Shown: piece by piece, positions 8,744 through 17,289 of the stretch
How the letters are laid out: each line of letters starts with the position of its first letter
Position numbering within the stretch: position 1 is the stretch's first letter
NCBI GenBank assembly: GCA_049513455.1
Contig: JBEKWB010000003.1
Location: 45,715-109,714, forward strand
DNA length: 64,000 bases
Reading direction: 5' to 3'
Origin: Bog-473 sp049513455
Lineage (GTDB): Bacteria > Actinomycetota > Acidimicrobiia > Acidimicrobiales > RAAP-2
Notes under the pieces: model-generated
Database searches by the model: none
The model's input: only the letters and a program-made list of their open reading frames with translations
What the model was told of the DNA's origin: nothing
Translations under genes and position numbers: made by a program

Positions 8744-10513
8744 TCAGGCTTCGTTCAGGACACCCGCACCGACCTCTGCCGATGCCAGTTCCCCCACCTC
8801 GAACAGGCCGCGATTGGCGTTGTCGTGCAGCTCGTCGGCCGGGTGGATGTAGCGGACGCCCCGCAACCACGACAAGACGGCGGCGACGAACGACGTGCCG
8901 GCGGCAAAATCGAAGGCCAGATGCAGACCGTGGGCGAACGCCGGCGCGATGAGCTTGGGGAAGAAGCTCCGGCCGGTCAGGTACTGCGCCCGCGCCGGCC
9001 CGAGTGCAACCAGCACGCTGTGGGGCATCAGTGTCTGAATGGGGTTGAACCCGAGAAAGGCGGCGAAGAGGCTGCCGATCGGCGGGAGATGCGACACCTT
9101 GAGCGCTTCCGCAGCCGGGACCCCCTCGGCCGTCAGCCCGTGATAGAGGTGACCGGGGAGCGCCGCGGCCAACCCCAGGGTCACGATGGTGAAGAAGACG
9201 CCGATGGAGAGCACGCCGGCCGAGTTCATGAAGGTGCCGTTCATGCCCGCCCCGGCGCCGCGCTGGTCGGGGGGAAGGCTGTTCATGACGGCCATCTGGT
9301 TCGGCGTGAAGAACATGCCGAGGAAGAACGACAACAGGAACACCAAGAGGGCGAACGGGACATAGGAGAAGTTCATCGGCAGGGTCTCGAGGAGGAGGTA
9401 CGACGCACCCGCACCGATGAGGCCGATGGTGGCCACGCCGCGTGCCCCGAGGCGATCGGCCAGACTCCCGAAGACAGGGCCCGAAATCATGAAGCCGATG
9501 GTGAGGGGGACCAGGGCGATGCCGGCCCACAACGGCGTCTGGGAGAAGCTGTACCCGTGCTGGGGCAGCCAGATGCCCTGCAGCCAGATGATCAGCATGA
9601 ACTGGATGCCACCCCGACCGATGGCCGACAAGAACCCCGCGAAGATGGCGGTGGTGAAGGCCCGGATCCGGAATAGCTGCAACCGGAACATGGGGTTGGG
9701 GACCCTGAACTCGATCAGGACGAACACGACCAGAATGGCCGCGCCGCCGAAGACCCCACCGAGTACCTCGGGATTCGTCCATCCCATGGTATGCCCGCCG
9801 TACGGCTGAATGCCGTAGACGATCCCGGTCAGGAGGGCGATGAGGCCGACGGCGAAGGTGATGTTCCCCAGCCAATCGATTTTCGAGGCGATCCGGATGC
9901 CGTTGTCCTTCAGCTTCAGATAGGCCCACACGGTGCCGAACAGTCCGAAGGGCACCGAGACCAAGAAGACGAGCCTCCACTCGATCGGGGCCAGGACCCC
10001 GCCCAGGATCAGGCCGATGAACGAGCCCGTGACGAGAGCGACGCCGCTGATCCCCATGGCCTTGCCCCGCTCGTCCTCGGGAAAGGCATCGGTGAGGATG
10101 GCACTCGAGTTGGCGAACAGGAACGAACCACCGATGCCCTGGCCCACCCGCATGAAGATGATCCACAGTGCGCCTTTTGACCCCGACATCCAGGTGATGG
10201 ACAGGAGAATCGAAAAGAGGGTGAAGACGGCGAATCCGAGGTTGTACATGCGCACGCGGCCGTACATGTCACCGACCCGGCCGAAGCTGACGACCAGCAC
10301 AGCGGTCACCAACATGAACCCCATCAGGATCCACAAGAAGTAGGAGGTGTTGCCCGGGGCGAGCGGTTGCATGTTGATGCCCCGGAAGACGTCGGGCAAC
10401 GAGATCAACAGGATCGACTGGTTGATCGTCACCATGAGGATGCCCAGGGTCGTGTTGCTCAGGGCGATCCACTTGTAGCGGTCGTCGGGCGCCGGGCGCA
10501 CCGCGGTGGTCAT
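8744..10513 (-). CDS. MFS drug-efflux transporter, DHA2 (EmrB/QacA) family
   Basis: A 589-aa (from ATG 10513) proton-driven multidrug exporter with about 14 membrane helices, the DHA2 pattern. The N-terminus RYKWIALSNTTLGILMVTINQSILLISLP is helix 1, and FGRVGDMYGRVRMYNLG is the MFS loop 2-3 signature. I chose ATG 10513, 11 bases after the MarR stop. A GTG at 10546 is in frame and would overlap the MarR gene by 23 bases. The MarR-type regulator directly upstream is probably co-transcribed and controls it. The transported compound cannot be read from sequence. Confidence 0.9.
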   Translation of the reverse strand: MTTAVRPAPDDRYKWIALSNTTLGILMVTINQSILLISLPDVFRGINMQPLAPGNTSYFLWILMGFMLVTAVLVVSFGRVGDMYGRVRMYNLGFAVFTLFSILLSITWMSGSKGALWIIFMRVGQGIGGSFLFANSSAILTDAFPEDERGKAMGISGVALVTGSFIGLILGGVLAPIEWRLVFLVSVPFGLFGTVWAYLKLKDNGIRIASKIDWLGNITFAVGLIALLTGIVYGIQPYGGHTMGWTNPEVLGGVFGGAAILVVFVLIEFRVPNPMFRLQLFRIRAFTTAIFAGFLSAIGRGGIQFMLIIWLQGIWLPQHGYSFSQTPLWAGIALVPLTIGFMISGPVFGSLADRLGARGVATIGLIGAGASYLLLETLPMNFSYVPFALLVFLLSFFLGMFFTPNQMAVMNSLPPDQRGAGAGMNGTFMNSAGVLSIGVFFTIVTLGLAAALPGHLYHGLTAEGVPAAEALKVSHLPPIGSLFAAFLGFNPIQTLMPHSVLVALGPARAQYLTGRSFFPKLIAPAFAHGLHLAFDFAAGTSFVAAVLSWLRGVRYIHPADELHDNANRGLFEVGELASAEVGAGVLNEA

Positions 10514-10523
10514 GAGATGCGCG

Positions 10524-11027
10524 TCACTCGGTGTCCGCCGTTTCACCCTCCAAGGTGGTGGAGAAGCGGCCGAGAGCCGAGGCGAACGCCACCAGCTCTG
10601 TTCTGTCCCAGTCCTCGAACAGGCTGGCGATCCACGCCCGGCGGGCGTCGAGCACCCGCTGGAGCGTCCGCCGGCCGGCGGGCGACAGCTCTATGCGGGT
10701 GGCCCGTCGATCGTCGGGATCGGGGTGCCGGGCGACATAGCCTTCGTGCTCGAGCTGCTGCACCTTGCGGGTGACCGCGGGAGCGTCCACGCCGAGCAGA
10801 TCGGCCAGGGTGGTCACCCGCAGCGAATCGCGATTGACGTAGAGCTTGTAGAGCAGGGCGGCCCCGGCCCGGTCGAGCCGCACGCCGGCGGTCTGCAGGA
10901 GGCGCTCGTGCAACCGAGCCTGTGTCATCGACCGCGACACGACCTGGAGGGCGGCTTCGATCTGGTCGATCGATCGGTCGGCCGGGCCGCCCACGGCCGG
11001 ACGGTCCTGTTTAGTTACTTGCGGCAC
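10524..11027 (-). CDS. MarR-family transcriptional regulator
   Basis: A 167-aa winged-helix regulator. The DNA-binding part reads LRVTTLADLLGVDAPAVTRKVQQLEHEGYVAR (about 68-100), followed by the wing DPDDRRATRIELSPAGR, the typical MarR D-x-R-D/A-x-R element. It starts with GTG at 11027 and lies one short gap upstream of the MFS exporter on the same strand. MarR proteins usually repress an adjacent efflux gene and release DNA on binding a small phenolic or drug-like ligand. That role is inferred from family and context. Confidence 0.92.
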   Translation of the reverse strand: MPQVTKQDRPAVGGPADRSIDQIEAALQVVSRSMTQARLHERLLQTAGVRLDRAGAALLYKLYVNRDSLRVTTLADLLGVDAPAVTRKVQQLEHEGYVARHPDPDDRRATRIELSPAGRRTLQRVLDARRAWIASLFEDWDRTELVAFASALGRFSTTLEGETADTE

Positions 11028-11036
11028 ACAAAGAGA

Positions 11037-11618
11037 TTAGCGGACTCTCCACAGCTCGGTGACCGAGACGCCGAACTCGTCGAGCATCCGGCGAAACAGG
11101 GGAAGCGACAGCCCCAAGACGTTGCTGGGATCGCCCTCGATGCCGTCGACGAAGGGGCCCGCCAGGCCGTCGATGGTGAAGGCCCCGGCCACCGCCAACG
11201 GTTCGCCGCTGGCCACATAGGCGCCGATCTCCGCCCTGCTCGGGGTCCCGAAGCGCACCACGGTACTGGCGAGCCGACACACCCGACGGTCTGTCCGCGT
11301 GTCGATCAGGCAATGGCCCGAGTGCAGCACGGCGCGTTTTCCCGACAGGCGGCGCCACATGTCGGTCGCCTCCTCGGGCGACGCCGGCTTGCCGAGAGCC
11401 GACCCGTCGAGGTCGAGCAGGGAGTCGCAACTCAGAACGAGGGCCCCGGGGCACCGCCCGGCGACGGCAGTCCCCTTGCGCTCGGCGAGAACCACCACGG
11501 CCCGTGCCGTGTCGACCTTCCCGATGCGCTCGCTCACCCCACTGACCACCACCTCCGGATCGAATCCCGCGTCCCGCAGGACACGCAGACGCGCCGGGGA
11601 CGCGGAAGCCAGAATCAA
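11037..11618 (-). CDS. maf: Maf-like nucleotide pyrophosphatase
   Basis: Maf proteins hydrolyse non-canonical or canonical NTPs to NMP and pyrophosphate (house-cleaning). The start region LILASASPARLRVLRDAGF is the family signature, followed by VLSCDSLLDLDGSALGKPASPEEA (catalytic Asp and GKP motif) and IEGDPSNVLGLSLPL. No ATG or GTG fits the N-terminus. The likely start is TTG at 11618, whose TTGA overlaps the TGA of the upstream gene by 4 bases, giving 193 aa, about normal for Maf. A GTG at 11756 would add 46 Arg-rich residues unlike the family. Translation is probably coupled to the upstream conserved protein. Confidence 0.88.
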   Translation of the reverse strand: MILASASPARLRVLRDAGFDPEVVVSGVSERIGKVDTARAVVVLAERKGTAVAGRCPGALVLSCDSLLDLDGSALGKPASPEEATDMWRRLSGKRAVLHSGHCLIDTRTDRRVCRLASTVVRFGTPSRAEIGAYVASGEPLAVAGAFTIDGLAGPFVDGIEGDPSNVLGLSLPLFRRMLDEFGVSVTELWRVR

Positions 11619-12046
11619 ACGGGGGGCGATGGGGCAACCGTACCAGCGACCTCCGCGCGCGAGCGCCAATCCGAGCGGCAGTCCCCGGCCCGGAATTCGC
11701 TGACGCGGCCGCCGACGATGGTCACGTCGCCCAGCGGGTGGCCGTCGATCCCCCACACCGTGTACTCGCCCTCCTGCAATTCGGGATAGACGCCGGCGAT
11801 GAACTCACGACCGACGCCGCGCCGGCGCCGGATCATGGTGTGCATGTGGTGGGAGCGTGGCGCGCCGACCGGGGTCAGATCGATCTCCTGCCCCAGGCAC
11901 CCATCCTCGGCGTAGAGGACGAGCGCCCCGATGTCCTCGCCGATGTCGAGCACCAACGCGTCCGGGGGACCATCGGTCGGTCCTTCGTCGACGTACGGCG
12001 CCTCCACGGGCCCATGGGTGTGGTGATGGTGCTCGGTGACCGTCAT
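11615..12046 (-). CDS. conserved His-rich-start protein of unknown function
   Basis: A 143-aa protein starting MTVTEHHHHTHGPVEAP, then a compact domain with ALVLDIGEDIGALVLYAED, GQEIDLTPVG, HHMHTMIRRR, YPELQEGEYTVWG and VTIVGGRVSEFRAG. Similar short actinobacterial proteins exist, as I recall, sometimes labelled phospholipase without evidence. I give no function. The His cluster could bind metal. It starts 11 bases after the DUF4331 gene and overlaps the maf start by 4 bases, so it sits mid-operon. It is predicted cytoplasmic, with no signal peptide. Confidence 0.75.
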   Translation of the reverse strand: MTVTEHHHHTHGPVEAPYVDEGPTDGPPDALVLDIGEDIGALVLYAEDGCLGQEIDLTPVGAPRSHHMHTMIRRRRGVGREFIAGVYPELQEGEYTVWGIDGHPLGDVTIVGGRVSEFRAGDCRSDWRSRAEVAGTVAPSPPV

Positions 12047-12057
12047 CGCTTCGGGCC

Positions 12058-13557
12058 CTAGAGCTCTGGGTCGGTGTTGTACGCCGGCGTGGTCGGCGGG
12101 TTGGAGAAGCCACCGTGCGGGTCGGCCAGGTAGGGGAATCCCGCTTGGTAGGCCCGGGGGCTCGCCGTGACCCCCTGGTTGACCACCGACACGTCCTTGT
12201 CCGCCGTGTAGGTCTTGTCGACCAAGGGGATGGTGGCGCCGGCGACCGCCATCAGCGCGATGGTGACGACGTCGTCGGTCGGCCGCCGGCCGTTGGGGAA
12301 CCCGGCCAGGTCGTCACCGAGCAGGCCGAGGTTGCTGGTCCCGGGCTGCGTGCCGTCGCTGGAGGTGGGGGCGATCCCCATGTTGAGGCGCAGCATCTCC
12401 GCAATGACCTTGCCGCCCTGGTAGGTGCCGATCCCGAACGCCGCGCCGATGACGCTGCCCGGGATCCCCGTCGCAAAGATCGCCACGAGGTCGGCGCGGG
12501 CCTTGGTGTAGGCCGCCAGATTCGGAAGCGCACCGGGGTAGAGGACGGGCAGGAGAGCCGCCAATTCGGGATGCTCGACGGCGGCGGCGAACTGGCTGTC
12601 GTTGACCGGGGGCTGGCTGTTGAAGAAGTCCTTGGATGCCATCGGGACCACGACCTCGTTGACCAGAGGGTTGCCGAGCCGGGACACCTGGTCGTAGGGG
12701 CCGGTCGCCGTGGTCACGCCGGTCGCCGGGTCGAACATGCGCACGGTCTGCCTGTTGGCGGTCGTGTAGACCCCGATGACCGCATTGGGGTCGTTGGCAC
12801 CCATGGTCAGGGGCGCCCCGTCCGGGGTCAGGCAACTGATCGGTATCTGCAGGGCGATGGAGTGCACGTTCTTGGCCGCCAGGGAGTTGCTGCCGGGGGT
12901 GTTGGTGCCCGGGATCAGCTGATCGCTCGAAATAGGCCTCAGGTCACCGAGGTCGAAGATGGAGCCGAGGTCCACGAAGAAGCCGTCGGAGCGCTGACCG
13001 GCGAAGACGATCTCGCCGTCCGACGTGCGCCAGATCGCCGGTGCCGAAAGCGTCTGGTAGTTCGGCGTGGTGCGGATCCCTACGTTGCACGGAGGGCAGG
13101 CGAATCCGGCGGGTGGACTGATGACGGTGCTCGTGCTCTCACCAGTCGTGACATCGGTGAGAATCTTCGTCACGGAGTAGGTCTGGCGCCGGTTCCACGT
13201 GGTGCTGTACCCCGAGCTCGACGAGTAGGTGATCGGCCCGGTGGCGTAGAGGAAGGTGTCGGGATCGAGGATCGTCGTCGTGAACTGGAACTGGTACGTG
13301 ATGGAGGGGATGCCCGTTCCCGTGTTGTCGATGTGGATCTGGTAGAGAACGTCGTCTCCCACCGGAGCTGCGCTACCGACGACCGTCTTGGCGCCGAACT
13401 CGAAGAAGTTCGGCCCTCCGTCGGGATCCTGCAGGGGCACGTAGTTCGCGATGATCGTGACCGTGTCGGGGGCATCGGGACTCACGAACGCGTAGAGGTC
13501 CGCACTGTCTGCGGCCGGATCTTTGGCAATGGCGGGTGCTTCCTTATGGGACGACAT
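12058..13557 (-). CDS. DUF4331 domain-containing protein
   Basis: A 499-aa protein spanning the whole DUF4331 domain. It opens MSSHKEAPAIAKDPAADSADL, matching the family's SHREAP...DNTDLYAF signature. The ATG has GAGGTG 9 bases upstream. No classical signal peptide is visible. DUF4331 proteins have no established biochemical role and often occur with exported proteins. Here the gene follows a Tat-exported small protein and a secreted six-repeat protein on the same strand. That suggests an extracytoplasmic or envelope context, although how this protein would leave the cell is unclear. Confidence 0.92.
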   Translation of the reverse strand: MSSHKEAPAIAKDPAADSADLYAFVSPDAPDTVTIIANYVPLQDPDGGPNFFEFGAKTVVGSAAPVGDDVLYQIHIDNTGTGIPSITYQFQFTTTILDPDTFLYATGPITYSSSSGYSTTWNRRQTYSVTKILTDVTTGESTSTVISPPAGFACPPCNVGIRTTPNYQTLSAPAIWRTSDGEIVFAGQRSDGFFVDLGSIFDLGDLRPISSDQLIPGTNTPGSNSLAAKNVHSIALQIPISCLTPDGAPLTMGANDPNAVIGVYTTANRQTVRMFDPATGVTTATGPYDQVSRLGNPLVNEVVVPMASKDFFNSQPPVNDSQFAAAVEHPELAALLPVLYPGALPNLAAYTKARADLVAIFATGIPGSVIGAAFGIGTYQGGKVIAEMLRLNMGIAPTSSDGTQPGTSNLGLLGDDLAGFPNGRRPTDDVVTIALMAVAGATIPLVDKTYTADKDVSVVNQGVTASPRAYQAGFPYLADPHGGFSNPPTTPAYNTDPEL

Positions 13558-13610
13558 CGTTCAGTTCACCTCGTGATCGGTAGGTTGGAATTCGGGGAGC
13601 GGATGGGCGT

Positions 13611-13898
13611 TCACTTGGCTGCCTTGAGAAGCTCTTGCGCCAGAGCCTGGTTGGTGTAGTCGATGTGCTTGGTGCCGACGAAGAGCGAGATCTTCCCGGC
13701 CTTCGCATCGACGACGTGGGCGACCACGCCGGAGCCCTCCAGAAGGGGGCCGGCGGGGGGATTGGTCCTCGGTGGGGTCGTCGCGTCCGCACTGGTGGTC
13801 CCGGTGAGGAGATTCAGACCACCGGCGGCGACGACGCCGGTGGCAGCCGCACCGATCGATGCGTTCCTCAGGAAGTGACGGCGACTGATGCTGGGCAT
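13611..13898 (-). CDS. small twin-arginine-signal exported protein
   Basis: A 95-aa protein with a clear Tat signal: SRRHFLRNASIGAAATGVVAAGG (S-R-R-x-F-L). The start is ATG 13898, with AAGGAG 7 bases upstream. A longer frame from 13958 adds a His/Pro-rich stretch that would displace the signal. The mature part (about 35-95) contains GSGVVAHVVDAKAGKISLFVG and ends in a helix rich in Leu and Ala. I do not recognise a domain. It has no Cys, so it is not a lipoprotein. It lies between the secreted repeat protein and DUF4331, probably one functional group. Confidence 0.8.
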   Translation of the reverse strand: MPSISRRHFLRNASIGAAATGVVAAGGLNLLTGTTSADATTPPRTNPPAGPLLEGSGVVAHVVDAKAGKISLFVGTKHIDYTNQALAQELLKAAK

Positions 13899-13954
13899 GC
13901 TGTGCTCCTTGTGATGGTGGATAGGTGGGCTCGATGTCGGGTGCGGTGGTGTGC

Positions 13955-14899
13955 TCAATAGAAGGCGATGCCCACAATCGGGCTGTTGGTGCTGGCGTTC
14001 CCCGCCACACCACAGAACGAGGAATCGCCGAAGTTGTAGACGCTCCCGTCGGACGTGGTGAGGGTGTAGCCGTTTCCGAAGAACGATCCGGCGACCCCGG
14101 TGACGAGTGCATCCGTCTTCCCTGCGGCCGAGCCGTAGAAAGCGGACGCACCGAACGTGAACACTCCACCATCACTGGCGGCCAGCACATAGCCATTGCC
14201 GTTCCGTGCCGGTGCGATACCGGCAATGGGCGCGTTCAGAGGTTGCGCGCCCAGCGAACCGTAGAAGGGGGCGTCGCCGAAGCTGAACACGCCGCCGTCT
14301 GCAGCAACGAGCCAGTAGCCACGGCCATCCTTGGTGGCGGCCATGCCGACGATCGGCTCGTTCAGCTTCGTGCCGCCTTCGGAACCGTAGAAGGCGGCGT
14401 CCCCGAATGCGAAGACACCACCGTCCGAGCCCACGAGCCAATACCCCTGGCCATCGGGCGTCGGAACGATGCCGACGATGGGTGCGTCGAGGTGAATCGC
14501 CCCGGTGGATCCCTCAAAGGGCGCGTCCCCGAAGGAGAAGACGCCACCGTCCGACGCGACCAGCCAGTACCCACGTCCATCGACACTGGGTGCGATGCCG
14601 ACAATCGGCTTGTTGAGGGTCGCCCCACCCTCGGAGCCATAGAATTCGGCGGCCCCGTTGGTGAACACGCCGCCACTGGCCGACACCTGCCAGTAGCCTT
14701 CTCCGTCGACGCCGGAACAGCCGAGATGGGCCTCCGCGGACGACGTGACGGCAGGGGTTGTGGCGCCCGCCCCTAAGGAGTTGCCCACTTGGGCCCCGAG
14801 GCCAACTGCCCCCACCGACACCGCCGCCACCGCGGCGGCCGCGAACGTTGCCCCCCTGCGCCTGGCCCGTCTTGCGATTCCACGCTTTGTCGCCCTCAT
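13955..14899 (-). CDS. secreted six-repeat (GYWLVASDGGVFSFGD) beta-propeller-like protein
   Basis: A 314-aa exported protein. The N-terminus MRATKRGIARRARRRG followed by an Ala/Val-rich segment is a signal peptide. ATG 14899 has GAGGAG 7 bases upstream, and a longer frame to 15169 is not supported. The mature part consists of six repeats of about 42 residues, each with G-x-G-Y-W-L-V-x-S-D-G-G-V-F-x-F-G-D-A-x-F-Y-G-S and then x-L-N-x-P-I-V-G-I. Six such units suggest a six-bladed propeller. These repeats are common in Acidimicrobiia and some other actinobacteria; no ligand is established. The last two repeats are more diverged. Function is unknown, probably surface or extracellular binding. 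Confidence 0.85.
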   Translation of the reverse strand: MRATKRGIARRARRRGATFAAAAVAAVSVGAVGLGAQVGNSLGAGATTPAVTSSAEAHLGCSGVDGEGYWQVSASGGVFTNGAAEFYGSEGGATLNKPIVGIAPSVDGRGYWLVASDGGVFSFGDAPFEGSTGAIHLDAPIVGIVPTPDGQGYWLVGSDGGVFAFGDAAFYGSEGGTKLNEPIVGMAATKDGRGYWLVAADGGVFSFGDAPFYGSLGAQPLNAPIAGIAPARNGNGYVLAASDGGVFTFGASAFYGSAAGKTDALVTGVAGSFFGNGYTLTTSDGSVYNFGDSSFCGVAGNASTNSPIVGIAFY

Positions 14900-15068
14900 G
14901 GGTCTCCTCGTCGGTAGCAGCAACGTGCGGTCTGAAAGGCATTCGGCGCGCCCGGGTCGTTTGGATGACGAGAGAGGGCAATTTCTCGAATTGATACAGA
15001 ACCGCAATGCAACGACGGCCGGAGACCGACTTCCGTCACGCTTCGGCCCGGCCGCTACAGTCGTCGGC

Positions 15069-15860
15069 ATGGACCGCTCGGCGAGGTGGCGGGAGATCGT
15101 GGCGCGCCCGGAGGCGGAAATGCCCCTCGACGAGGCCGCGTTGTTGATTGCCGCCACGGCGGACGTCACCGTCGACGTGTCCGTTCAGCTGGCCCGTCTC
15201 GACGAGATGGCCGCGCAGATCGAGCCTGCCGATACCGGGGAGGTGTGCCGGTTCGTCTTCGAGACCCTCGGAGTGCGGGGCGATCAGAAGACCTATGACG
15301 ACCCGCGCAACTCCTACCTCGACCAGGTGCTCGACCGCCGGCTCGGCATCCCGATCTCCATCTCGGTCCTCGTCATGGAGATCGGTCGGCGCTGCGGGGT
15401 CGCGCTCGAGGGCGTCGGGATGCCGGGACACTTTCTGTTGCGGGACCCCGGCGAGCCGGACCTTCTCATTGATGCGTTCTCCGGCGGCCGGCGCCTCGAT
15501 CGTGGCGCCTGCGCCGAACTCCTACGGGCCGTCGCCGGCGTGGAGGTCCAACTCCTCGACGGCTATCTCGCGCCGGTCGGGCCCCGGGCCATAGTGGCCC
15601 GCATGCTGGCGAACCTCGACCAGAGCTTCCGGAGACGGGACGACAAAGAAGGCCTCCGCTGGGTGACGCGCCTGCGCGCCGGCATACCGGGACAGCCGCT
15701 GACCGACCTGATCGCGCTGGCCGACACGTTCGCCCGTCTGGGTTGCGTGGACGAAGCGGCGGCGCTCCTCGAAGAGCTGGCCCAGCGCCCCGGCACCCCG
15801 GCCGACGCCGCACGGAGCCTGCGGGCCCGGGGGCGGGGACTTCTCGCTCCCTTCAACTGA
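15069..15860 (+). CDS. SirB1-family (transglutaminase-like / TPR) protein
   Basis: A 263-aa protein of the SirB1 family. The core shows YDDPRNSYLDQVLDRRLGIPISISVLVMEIGRRCGV, then GMPGHFLLR and LLIDAFSGGRRL, the transglutaminase-like fold with Ser in place of the usual catalytic Cys. A helical tail (about 165-263) carries TPR-like helices. The start is ATG 15069; the longer frame upstream overlaps the divergent secreted gene's promoter. The biochemical role of the family is not established. The gene is divergent from the repeat protein at 14899, and the roughly 170 bases between them should hold both promoters. Confidence 0.85.
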   Translation: MDRSARWREIVARPEAEMPLDEAALLIAATADVTVDVSVQLARLDEMAAQIEPADTGEVCRFVFETLGVRGDQKTYDDPRNSYLDQVLDRRLGIPISISVLVMEIGRRCGVALEGVGMPGHFLLRDPGEPDLLIDAFSGGRRLDRGACAELLRAVAGVEVQLLDGYLAPVGPRAIVARMLANLDQSFRRRDDKEGLRWVTRLRAGIPGQPLTDLIALADTFARLGCVDEAAALLEELAQRPGTPADAARSLRARGRGLLAPFN

Positions 15861-15897
15861 CCCCGGCGCCGGTGCAGGTGGCCCCCCCCCGGTTCGC

Positions 15898-16320
15898 TCA
15901 GGCCAATGACGCCTCGAGGGTGATCTCGGGTACGCCGGCCAGGGCGCGGCTCACCGGGCAGCCGGCCTTCGCCGCCGCGGCGTGTTCCAAGAAGGCGGCC
16001 TCGTCGATCCCCGGCACCGTGCCCACCGTGACAAGGGCGATTTTGGTGATGGTGGGGGCGCCGTCGACCGGCCGCAGCGTGACCGTGGCGTCGGTATGCA
16101 CCGACACCGGAGGTGTGCCCGCCTTGGCGAGGATGTTGGACAGCGCCATGGAGAAGCAGGCGGCGTGCGCCGCCGCGATCAACTGCTCGGGGTTCGACCC
16201 CGGACCGTCCTCGAAACGGGACTTGAACGTGTAGCCACCACTGATGGTGTCGCCCGCGGTGAACGTCCCGGTACCCGTCGGCACGTCACCCTTCCACTCC
16301 GCGCTCCCCTTCGCCGGCAT
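15898..16320 (-). CDS. OsmC-family peroxiredoxin
   Basis: A 140-aa OsmC protein, a cytoplasmic thiol peroxidase that reduces organic hydroperoxides. The two redox cysteines lie in AAAHAACFSMALSNIL (about residue 55) and AAKAGCPVSRALAG (about 121), at family spacing. GSNPEQLIAAAHAACFS is the diagnostic motif. The length is the usual 140-145 aa. It starts with ATG at 16320, with AAGGAGAGG about 5 bases upstream. It converges with the SirB1-like gene at 15860, leaving about 37 bases. Confidence 0.94.
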   Translation of the reverse strand: MPAKGSAEWKGDVPTGTGTFTAGDTISGGYTFKSRFEDGPGSNPEQLIAAAHAACFSMALSNILAKAGTPPVSVHTDATVTLRPVDGAPTITKIALVTVGTVPGIDEAAFLEHAAAAKAGCPVSRALAGVPEITLEASLA

Positions 16321-16424
16321 ATCGTCCTCTCCTTGGTCGTGCTGCTGCGTCGGTCGCTCCCAACCTTATGGGCTGCCGCACGGAGCGGTCCCGACGCAGG
16401 GTCACCGGTCCCCGCCGTCGATGC

Positions 16425-17003
16425 TCAGGTCGCCGCTCCGGCCTTCGTCGCCTCCGGAACCTCGACCAGCCGGCCGGTCGACACGTCGTAGATGAAGCCG
16501 TAGATCGGGATGCGCCCCGGAACCAACGGGTGGTTGCGGATGCGCACCACATCGTCGACCACGCTCTGCTCATTGTCGGGAATGGTGAGCCAATCCACGT
16601 AATTCGCCTCGGTGGACCCCGGTCCCGTGCCGACATCAAAGAACCCGTCCGCGCCGAGTTCGGCGGTCTCGAGGCTGCTCTGCAGCAAGCCGCGGATCAC
16701 CTCGTCGGTGAAGAACTCCATGCCGCAGTTCGAATGGTGGATGACGAACCATTCGCTCGTGCCGAGGAGCTTGTAGGAGATGACCAGCGACCTGATGGCG
16801 TCGTCGCTGGCGCGGCCGCCGGCATTGCGGATGACGTGGGCATCACCCTCGCTGAGCCCGGCGTACTTCGCCGGGTCCAGCCGGGCATCCATGCAGGTGA
16901 GAATCGCGAAATGTCGGGCCGGAGGGAGGGCCAGGTCCCCTTTCGACCCGAATGATGCGACGTACCTCTCGTTGGCCTCCACTACTTCGTCGTACACCGA
17001 CAC
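16425..17003 (-). CDS. beta-carbonic anhydrase
   Basis: This 192-aa beta-class enzyme interconverts CO2 and bicarbonate. Zinc ligands are visible in ILTCMDARLDPAK (Cys 37, with the Asp/Arg dyad) and FVIHHSNCGMEFF (His and Cys near 90-94). HVIRNAGGRASDD is the conserved substrate-site segment. Length and motif order fit the short actinobacterial beta-CA group. The start ATG 17003 lies near an unusual nested inverted repeat (17053-17134) in the divergent promoter region shared with the gene at 17290. Confidence 0.94.
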   Translation of the reverse strand: MSVYDEVVEANERYVASFGSKGDLALPPARHFAILTCMDARLDPAKYAGLSEGDAHVIRNAGGRASDDAIRSLVISYKLLGTSEWFVIHHSNCGMEFFTDEVIRGLLQSSLETAELGADGFFDVGTGPGSTEANYVDWLTIPDNEQSVVDDVVRIRNHPLVPGRIPIYGFIYDVSTGRLVEVPEATKAGAAT

Positions 17004-17052
17004 GGTCGATCTCCTCCCATTTGCTCCCGTGGCAATTCGATGCCGGCGGCCG

Positions 17053-17134
17053 GGGAACTACTTGCGCGGAGTGGCTTGGGAGCATTCCAAAGCCCCGTAG
17101 GGGGGGCACGGGGCTTCCCACACAAGTAGTTCCC
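17053..17134. repeat. nested inverted-repeat structure between divergent genes
   Basis: GGGAACTACTTG (17053-17064) and CAAGTAGTTCCC (17123-17134) form a perfect 12-bp inverted repeat. Inside it, AAGCCCCGT (17090-17098) and ACGGGGCTT (17108-17116) form a 9-bp stem. GGCTT (17073-17077) can instead pair with AAGCC (17090-17094), so the two inner hairpins exclude each other. There is no T-tract on either strand and no flanking target duplication. It could be a switching RNA, a paired operator or a very small mobile-element relic. Confidence 0.7.
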
Positions 17135-17289
17135 GAACCGTCGGCCCGACGCTCCATCACATTTGGCCGAGCACTGCCCGAAATCCGAATACTACTATTC
17201 TTATTGTTTTGGTCATGTATAACGCATGCGGTGGCGTCTGACAAATCGGACGCGCCAGTGTTCAGGACCCGGCAACCCACAGAGGAGCA

